In this document: positions 5,104 through 9,750 of the stretch, piece after piece
Numbering within the stretch: the first letter of the stretch is position 1
How the letters are laid out: each line of letters opens with the position of its first letter
DNA from: Desulfomicrobium sp.
GTDB taxonomy: Bacteria; Desulfobacterota; Desulfovibrionia; Desulfovibrionales; Desulfomicrobiaceae
NCBI GenBank assembly: GCA_003542385.1
Contig: DPKT01000210.1
Coordinates: forward strand, 655 to 10,404
Direction of reading: 5' to 3'
DNA length: 9,750 nt
Translations under genes and position numbers: made by a program
Notes under the pieces: generated by a model
Databases searched by the model: none
Seen by the model: only the letters and a program-made list of their open reading frames with translations
What the model was told of the DNA's origin: nothing

Positions 5104-8100
5104 TTACACCTTTTGTCCACACCCCGGACAGAACTTGAAGTCGTCCCTGGTGACCGGCGCTGAGCAGGTCGGGCATTTGCGGGGCGCGGGCACGAGCTTG
5201 ACCAGCAGCTCCCCTTCCTTGACCGGGACCATCTTCTTGTCTTCCTGGTAGTCGGCGAACTTGAGCACCCGCTCGACCATGCCGTCTACCGGCGCGAGCA
5301 CGGACTTCTCCTGCTTCATGATGGAGATGTTGAAGAGCTCCTCGCCCTTTTTCACCATGTCGCCGGGCTTGACGTGCACCACCCACAGGTCGCCGCTGGA
5401 CGGCGAGCCCACCTGGTACGGGTCGCGCGGGTCGGCCATCTCCAGCCCCGTCTCGGCCTGGCCCACGGCCTCGGCTACCTTGACCTGCTGGCTGAAGGAC
5501 TCGGAGTCGAGGGTGTAGGAGACCAGGCTCATGCCGTGGTCGTCAGGCCTGGAGACGTGCTGCATGGCCAAGACATGGTGCTTGCCGCTGGAATCCTTGA
5601 ACATGAATTCCTCGCCGGCGCGGATGCCCTCGAACCAGACATTGAGGGGCAGGCGGTTGCAGTCCCCGTACCTGGTCACGAACTTGATGGTGTTCAGAGC
5701 GTCGCCGGGCTGGCTCAGGTACATGAGCAGCTCCTCTTCCGTGGGCATGCGCCCGATGTGCTCGGACAGGCTCTGCTGCTCCTTGGCGATGTCCACATCC
5801 TGCAGGGTTGACAGCGGGGAGCATTCGGTGCGCCGTTCGATGGCCTCCTTCCAATCGGCCCCGAAGGCCGACTCGTAGACCCAGTCCGGCGGGAAGCCCA
5901 GAGGCAGACGGCCGAACTTGCCCAGGAGCAGGTCGCGGAAGGCGTCGTTGGAATCCTGGTAGATCTTCAGGCGCTCGGCCCGGATCTCCTCGGGCAGGCT
6001 CTCCTCGGGCATGGTCACGACCTGGTCCAGGACGGACAGAAGCTTGCGCAGCCCCCTGCGTCCGCCGCGCTTGTAGGCGCCGGTCACGGCCAGGAAGGCC
6101 GTGTTCCAGGTGATCTGCGATCCCGGCGTCACGTCGTGGTAGCGCACGATCTTGCGGATGCCGGCCAGGAACTTGAGCATGAAGGGCAGCAGGTGGATGT
6201 AGCCTTGCTTCATGGCCCCTTCCTGGGAGGACGAGGTCGCGCCGCCGGGCATGCCGTGCTCGATGACGTCATAGTCGATGCCCTGGAAGTACGGGGCCGT
6301 GTATCTGTCATAGTACGGCATGATCTGCTTGAGCACGAAGCCCGTGGTGCGGATCATTTCCTTGTTCAGGTTGGTCTTGAGGCCCAGTTCCTCGATGTAG
6401 GCCGCCGTGGACAGGACCTCGCCCTGGCCGTACCAGCGCACGGCCGCGCCGATGCCCGTGTCCACGATGTGCGCCCCGGCCTTGGCCGCAGCGGCCACGG
6501 ACGGCACGAACAGGCCGTCGGTGCAGTGGCGGTGGAAATGGACGATCAGGTCCGGGTAGGCCTTGCGAATGGCCGTGACCAGTTCGGTCATGAAGACCGG
6601 CGGGCAGACGCCGGCCATGTCCTTCAGGCCCAGGATGAACTTCTTCTCGGCCTGCTTCTTGGAGCAGCCCAGGACCTGGGCGTTCATGTCGATGATCTCC
6701 TGCACCACGCCCAGGTAGTGCGGCACGTCGAAGCCCTTGGCGAAGGACAGGGAGATGGCCGGTTCCCAGATGTTGCCCTTTGCGTTGAGCGCAACTTCCG
6801 CGAACGGCCGCATGTTCTCGATGTGGTTCAGGAAGTCGAAGCAGCGCACCACGTCGTAATGCTCGCAGATCATCTCGCCCGTGCGGCGCATGATGTTGCG
6901 CGGCACCGGCTTGTAGCCGAGCACGTTGGTCGAGCGGATGAGCAGCTGCTTCAGGGTCTTGGGCGCGAACTCGTTCCATTCTCTGGCCTCGGAGAAGGGG
7001 TAGGTCATGTTCGCGAGCATGGCCACGTGGAAATGCGCCCCGCCGCCGTTCTCCAGGGAGAAGAACCCGCAGTTGTCGAGGTAGGGCCCGATGATGCGGT
7101 CCTCGGCCAGGCGGAAGCGGTTGCCGGAGTTGGACTGCGTGATGTCGCGCGTCGTCGTGTCCGAGAAATGGACGTGGCCCGAATCGCGGATGTAGCTCAG
7201 GATGGCGTCGCGGTCGCCGCGCGGGTACGGGTACTCATAGTATTCGGGCTCGATGGACGGCAGGGACGGCTTGAAGGGGTCCATGCGCTTGCCTTCGCGC
7301 GTGCGGTACTCGCCGAGCTTGACGTGCGGGTTGTACCCGTGGGCCGAAATCTCCGCCACCAGGCGCGACAGGCGAACCGCCTCGGACTCCTTGTCCAAGT
7401 AGACCATGAGCTCAGGGGCGCTGGCCACGAACTTGGTGTCGTAGTCGCCGCTGCGGAAGCGCGGGTGGGCGATGATCTGGCGGTGGAACGGGATGGTCGT
7501 CTTGATGCCGCCGATGATGTATTCGCCCAGGGCCCGCTCCATGATGCCCAGGACCTTGTTCCACTGCGGGCCGTAGGCGATGAGCAGGGACGCGGCCGAG
7601 TCGTACTGGGCCGGGAACTCGTAGCCGCCGCAAACGCAGGAGTCCACGCGCACGCCGGGTCCGCCCGGCGACATGTAGCGCGTGATGCGCCCCGCGTTGG
7701 GCGAGAAGTTGTGCTGCGGGTCCTCGCAGTTGACGCGGACCTGGATGGCGTGGCTTTTCGGGGTGCAGTTCTCGTCGTTCAGGCGCAGTTCGGCCCCGAA
7801 GGCCACGGCGATCTGCTCCTCGACGAGGTCGATGCCGTAGCGGCACTCGGTGATGCCGTGTTCGACCTGCAGGCGGGTGTTGACCTCGATGAGGTAGGCC
7901 TCGCCCTTGGAGTCCACTAGGAACTCCACCGTGCACAGGGAGTGGTAGCCCACGGCCTGCACCAGCTGACGCGAGTAGGCCTTGAGCTGGTCGCGCAGCT
8001 CCTGGGTCATGCCCGTCCACGGCGACGGCGTGATCTCGACGAGCTTCTGGTGGTTGCGCTGCACGGTGCAGTCGCGCTCGTCGAAGGCGAAGACGTTGCC

Positions 8101-8793
8101 GTACTTGTCGGCGATGACCTGAATCTCGATGTGGCGCACGGAGGTCAGCAGCCGCTCGACGTAGAGGCGCGGGTTGCCGAAGGACGCCTGGGCCAGGGTC
8201 GAGGCCTTGACGAAGGCGTCGGCCAGCTGGTCCTGGCTGAAAACTTCATAGATGCCGCGGCCTCCGCCGCCGCCCTCGGCCTTGAGCATGACCGGCAGGC
8301 CGATCTCCCCCGCCACCTTCTTGGCCTCTTCCACGGACACGGCCCCTTCGGAGCCCGGCACGACCGGGATGCCCAGCTTCTGGGCCAGGGTGCGGACCTG
8401 CACCTTGTTGCCCAGCAGGCGCATGGCCTCGGACGTGGGCCCGATGAAGAGGATGCCCGCCTCGGCGCACTTGGACGGGAAGGAGTCGTCCTCGGAGGCG
8501 AAGCCCCAGCCGGGGTGGATGGCCGCAACGCCCCTGGCCTTGGCCATGGCGATGATCTTGTCGATGTCCAGATAGGCCCTCGGGTTCTCCCCGAGATGCA
8601 GCAGCTCCTGGGCGCAGGAGGTGAAGGGCGCGGTCTTGTCCACGTCCGTGGCCGTGATCATGGGTACGGCCTGGAACACTTCCTTGATGGAGCGGACGAT
8701 GCGCCGCGCCGGAATGCCGCGGTTGGCCACAAGGATCTTCTTGCCCCGGATCTCCCGGGCAATCGCTTCAAAACTGCGGGGATGCAAAGACAT
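5104..8793 (-). CDS. pyc: Pyruvate carboxylase, single-chain, with C-terminal zinc ribbon
   Basis: 1229-residue biotin-dependent carboxylase: ATP and bicarbonate carboxylate biotin, and the carboxyl group passes to pyruvate to give oxaloacetate. Cytoplasmic. Domains: biotin carboxylase (about 17-465) with LVANRGIPARR at 21-31, Gly-rich ATP loop GGGGGRG (174-180) and EVNTRLQVEH (303-312); carboxyltransferase (about 530-830) with RDITQS (549-554), likely carbamylated Lys724 in GLKDMAG and metal ligands His754 and His756; the MPGG turn (848-851); linker/tetramerisation part (about 930-1100) with YGDCNRLP at 1042-1049; biotinyl domain (about 1130-1203) with biotin Lys1160 in SIMKQE. Several sites differ from the usual family: RDAHQS is RDITQS, HTHDTSG is HRHCTDG, and AMKM is IMKQ. 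Four cysteines at 1207, 1210, 1222 and 1225 form a CX2C-X11-CX2C zinc ribbon after the biotinyl domain, which ordinary pyruvate carboxylases (about 1150 residues) lack. The chosen ATG has GGAG six bases upstream. Substrate is inferred from architecture. Confidence 0.9.
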   Translation of the reverse strand: MSLHPRSFEAIAREIRGKKILVANRGIPARRIVRSIKEVFQAVPMITATDVDKTAPFTSCAQELLHLGENPRAYLDIDKIIAMAKARGVAAIHPGWGFASEDDSFPSKCAEAGILFIGPTSEAMRLLGNKVQVRTLAQKLGIPVVPGSEGAVSVEEAKKVAGEIGLPVMLKAEGGGGGRGIYEVFSQDQLADAFVKASTLAQASFGNPRLYVERLLTSVRHIEIQVIADKYGNVFAFDERDCTVQRNHQKLVEITPSPWTGMTQELRDQLKAYSRQLVQAVGYHSLCTVEFLVDSKGEAYLIEVNTRLQVEHGITECRYGIDLVEEQIAVAFGAELRLNDENCTPKSHAIQVRVNCEDPQHNFSPNAGRITRYMSPGGPGVRVDSCVCGGYEFPAQYDSAASLLIAYGPQWNKVLGIMERALGEYIIGGIKTTIPFHRQIIAHPRFRSGDYDTKFVASAPELMVYLDKESEAVRLSRLVAEISAHGYNPHVKLGEYRTREGKRMDPFKPSLPSIEPEYYEYPYPRGDRDAILSYIRDSGHVHFSDTTTRDITQSNSGNRFRLAEDRIIGPYLDNCGFFSLENGGGAHFHVAMLANMTYPFSEAREWNEFAPKTLKQLLIRSTNVLGYKPVPRNIMRRTGEMICEHYDVVRCFDFLNHIENMRPFAEVALNAKGNIWEPAISLSFAKGFDVPHYLGVVQEIIDMNAQVLGCSKKQAEKKFILGLKDMAGVCPPVFMTELVTAIRKAYPDLIVHFHRHCTDGLFVPSVAAAAKAGAHIVDTGIGAAVRWYGQGEVLSTAAYIEELGLKTNLNKEMIRTTGFVLKQIMPYYDRYTAPYFQGIDYDVIEHGMPGGATSSSQEGAMKQGYIHLLPFMLKFLAGIRKIVRYHDVTPGSQITWNTAFLAVTGAYKRGGRRGLRKLLSVLDQVVTMPEESLPEEIRAERLKIYQDSNDAFRDLLLGKFGRLPLGFPPDWVYESAFGADWKEAIERRTECSPLSTLQDVDIAKEQQSLSEHIGRMPTEEELLMYLSQPGDALNTIKFVTRYGDCNRLPLNVWFEGIRAGEEFMFKDSSGKHHVLAMQHVSRPDDHGMSLVSYTLDSESFSQQVKVAEAVGQAETGLEMADPRDPYQVGSPSSGDLWVVHVKPGDMVKKGEELFNISIMKQEKSVLAPVDGMVERVLKFADYQEDKKMVPVKEGELLVKLVPAPRKCPTCSAPVTRDDFKFCPGCGQKV

Positions 8794-8799
8794 ATCTCT

Positions 8800-8803
8800 C
8801 TCC
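8800..8803 (-). promoter_or_regulatory. Ribosome-binding site of pyruvate carboxylase
   Basis: The minus strand reads GGAG, then AGAGAT, then ATG at 8793. This favours 8793 over the in-frame ATG at 8811, which is preceded by an A-rich stretch with no such site, and over the longer open frame that overlaps the ligase gene. Confidence 0.75.
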
Positions 8804-8828
8804 GTGCACATGGAATTTGCTTTTTTGA

Positions 8829-9659
8829 TCACTCCTGCGGGCGCAGCGAACCCGAATGCAGCGTCCGCCGTCCGCCCTGCGCGTCGAGGACAATGCCCCC
8901 ATCCGGGCTCACTCCCGTGAACACGCCGCAAACCGATGATCGATTGTCCGACACGTGCACCACGGCCCCGAGATAGGCCAGAACCCTCTCAACTGACTGG
9001 GAAAACTCCAGAGGAGTCGAATCAGAAAGTTCACGACTGTACCGAACCCGTCCAGAATTCACAAGCCGTAACCAGAGCCCAAAAATGGACATCCCCGCCG
9101 TCAGGTCTCCCAGAACGGTTGCCTCGCAGGCCCGGTCGCGCCGCATGGCCGCGTCGTCCGGACACGTGGCGAGATTGAGCCCGATTCCGGCCAGCAGCAC
9201 GTCACCCCGCTCCTCGATGAGGATGCCGCCGACCTTGCGGCCGTGCAGCAGAATATCGTTCGGCCATTTGAGGCGCACGGGCGCCCCGAGCTCGGCCAGG
9301 CCCAGGCACAGGACCCACCCCGTGAGGATGGAAACCATGTTCTGCCACGGGTCCGGGGAGGCGGGAAGGCGCCAGGCGGCGAAGAGGTTGCCCTGCTCCG
9401 AAACCCAGTTGCGGCGCAGCTGTCCGCGCCCGGACCACTGGCGGGTGGCCAGGACCGAGTCCCAGACGTCCAGCTCGCCGCGGCGGGCCAGGTGCATGGC
9501 CACGTCGAGCACGGACGAGCACGGACCGCTGAGCCAGAAGCGTTCGGACGGCCGGGACGAGGCCAGTTCGCCCTCACCGGCGAGCAGGGACGCATCCGGG
9601 TGACGTGCGGAAAACGCTTCCGTCACGCCGGGAATCTCAGGGGACCAGAGGATGGGCAT
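8829..9659 (-). CDS. birA: Biotin-protein ligase (BirA family, no HTH domain)
   Basis: 276-residue biotin-[acetyl-CoA-carboxylase] ligase, which makes biotinyl-5'-AMP and attaches biotin to a lysine of carboxylase biotinyl domains. The catalytic domain spans about 45-205: SGRGQLRRNW (76-85) is the biotinyl-AMP loop, KWPND (131-135) with GRKVGGILIE (140-149) is the biotin-binding core, and LLAGIGLNL (155-163) follows. An SH3-like C-terminal domain runs about 228-273. The 45 N-terminal residues contain no helix-turn-helix, so unlike E. coli BirA (321 residues) it should not act as a DNA-binding biotin repressor. Two motifs depart from the family: the usual Ser-Thr-Asn before the first helix is Ser-Ser-Val (48-50), and GRGRxGR is GRGQLRR. 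The stop codon is 35 bp before the carboxylase ATG with no terminator, so the two are likely cotranscribed and the carboxylase is the obvious substrate. The start is less certain: only a weak AGGA, well upstream, precedes it, overlapping the stop of the gene before. Confidence 0.92.
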   Translation of the reverse strand: MPILWSPEIPGVTEAFSARHPDASLLAGEGELASSRPSERFWLSGPCSSVLDVAMHLARRGELDVWDSVLATRQWSGRGQLRRNWVSEQGNLFAAWRLPASPDPWQNMVSILTGWVLCLGLAELGAPVRLKWPNDILLHGRKVGGILIEERGDVLLAGIGLNLATCPDDAAMRRDRACEATVLGDLTAGMSIFGLWLRLVNSGRVRYSRELSDSTPLEFSQSVERVLAYLGAVVHVSDNRSSVCGVFTGVSPDGGIVLDAQGGRRTLHSGSLRPQE

Positions 9660-9674
9660 GGATCGGGATGGGTC

Positions 9675-9750
9675 CTAGGACGTGGCCTTCTGCTTTTTCT
9701 GCATGAGCAGACGTTTGAGGTCCGACTTGTCCCCGGCCCTGTAGACCTGG
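9675..9750 (-). CDS. 3' end of an unidentified gene (partial)
   Basis: The minus strand is open from the window edge to a TAG at 9675-9677, encoding a highly basic C-terminus of 24 residues that ends LLMQKKQKATS. It stops 15 bp before the ligase ATG, in the same direction, which fits an upstream operon partner with tight spacing. The lysine-rich tail suggests a nucleic-acid or membrane-proximal contact, but too little is visible to name a family. Confidence 0.55.
   Translation of the reverse strand, partial: QVYRAGDKSDLKRLLMQKKQKATS

Noticed and set aside
6136..7920. A 594-codon plus-strand open frame opposite pyruvate carboxylase
   Set aside because: Same antisense composition effect; no start-site support and no family resemblance.
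8794..8931. Longer N-terminus of pyruvate carboxylase, overlapping the ligase gene
   Set aside because: The added residues lack homology and the in-frame ATGs at 8931 and 8811 lack ribosome-binding sites; the ATG at 8793 has GGAG at good spacing.

Overview
The window is a GC-rich bacterial chromosomal segment in which every supported gene lies on the minus strand, so the text below goes from high to low coordinates. The order biotin ligase, pyruvate carboxylase, very large phosphoenolpyruvate (PEP) synthase-like protein is the arrangement I remember from Desulfovibrio-type sulfate reducers. Together with the base composition, this suggests a member of the Desulfovibrionales. That assignment is inference from memory, not from a search.

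Layout. 9750-9675 is the 3' end of an unidentified gene. 9659-8829 is a biotin-protein ligase without a DNA-binding domain. 35 bp further on, with no terminator between, is a single-chain pyruvate carboxylase (8793-5104) that ends in an extra zinc ribbon. A UUCG-loop intrinsic terminator directly abuts its stop codon. A 163-bp AT-richer gap then holds a possible promoter and a foldable leader, followed by a strong ribosome-binding site and the 1197-residue PEP synthase-like gene (4940-1347). A second strong terminator (1342-1320) sits between that gene and a YgjP-type zinc metallopeptidase (1314-580). A small EF-hand-bearing lipoprotein follows 22 bp later (557-231). The last 230 bases carry no gene but have a dense set of inverted repeats that fold best as a minus-strand RNA.

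How the genes work together. The ligase should biotinylate the carboxylase. Pyruvate carboxylase makes oxaloacetate from pyruvate (anaplerosis), and the PEP synthase makes PEP from pyruvate (gluconeogenesis). The block therefore supplies the two C3/C4 biosynthetic exits from pyruvate, as expected of an organism living on lactate or pyruvate. The metallopeptidase and lipoprotein look like an unrelated downstream pair.

Main oddities: (1) a roughly 190-residue helical insertion in the PEP synthase, containing a stretch resembling a histidine-kinase H-box, plus a long C-terminal extension; (2) a pyruvate carboxylase with a changed carboxyltransferase metal site, an MKQ biotin site and a fused zinc ribbon, next to a ligase whose own motifs are changed; (3) an 18-bp stem closing the 220-base region at the left edge, whose four mismatches all become G-U pairs only in minus-strand RNA; (4) a metallopeptidase start codon placed immediately after a terminator, leaving no room for a Shine-Dalgarno site. 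The large plus-strand open frames opposite these genes are antisense shadows.
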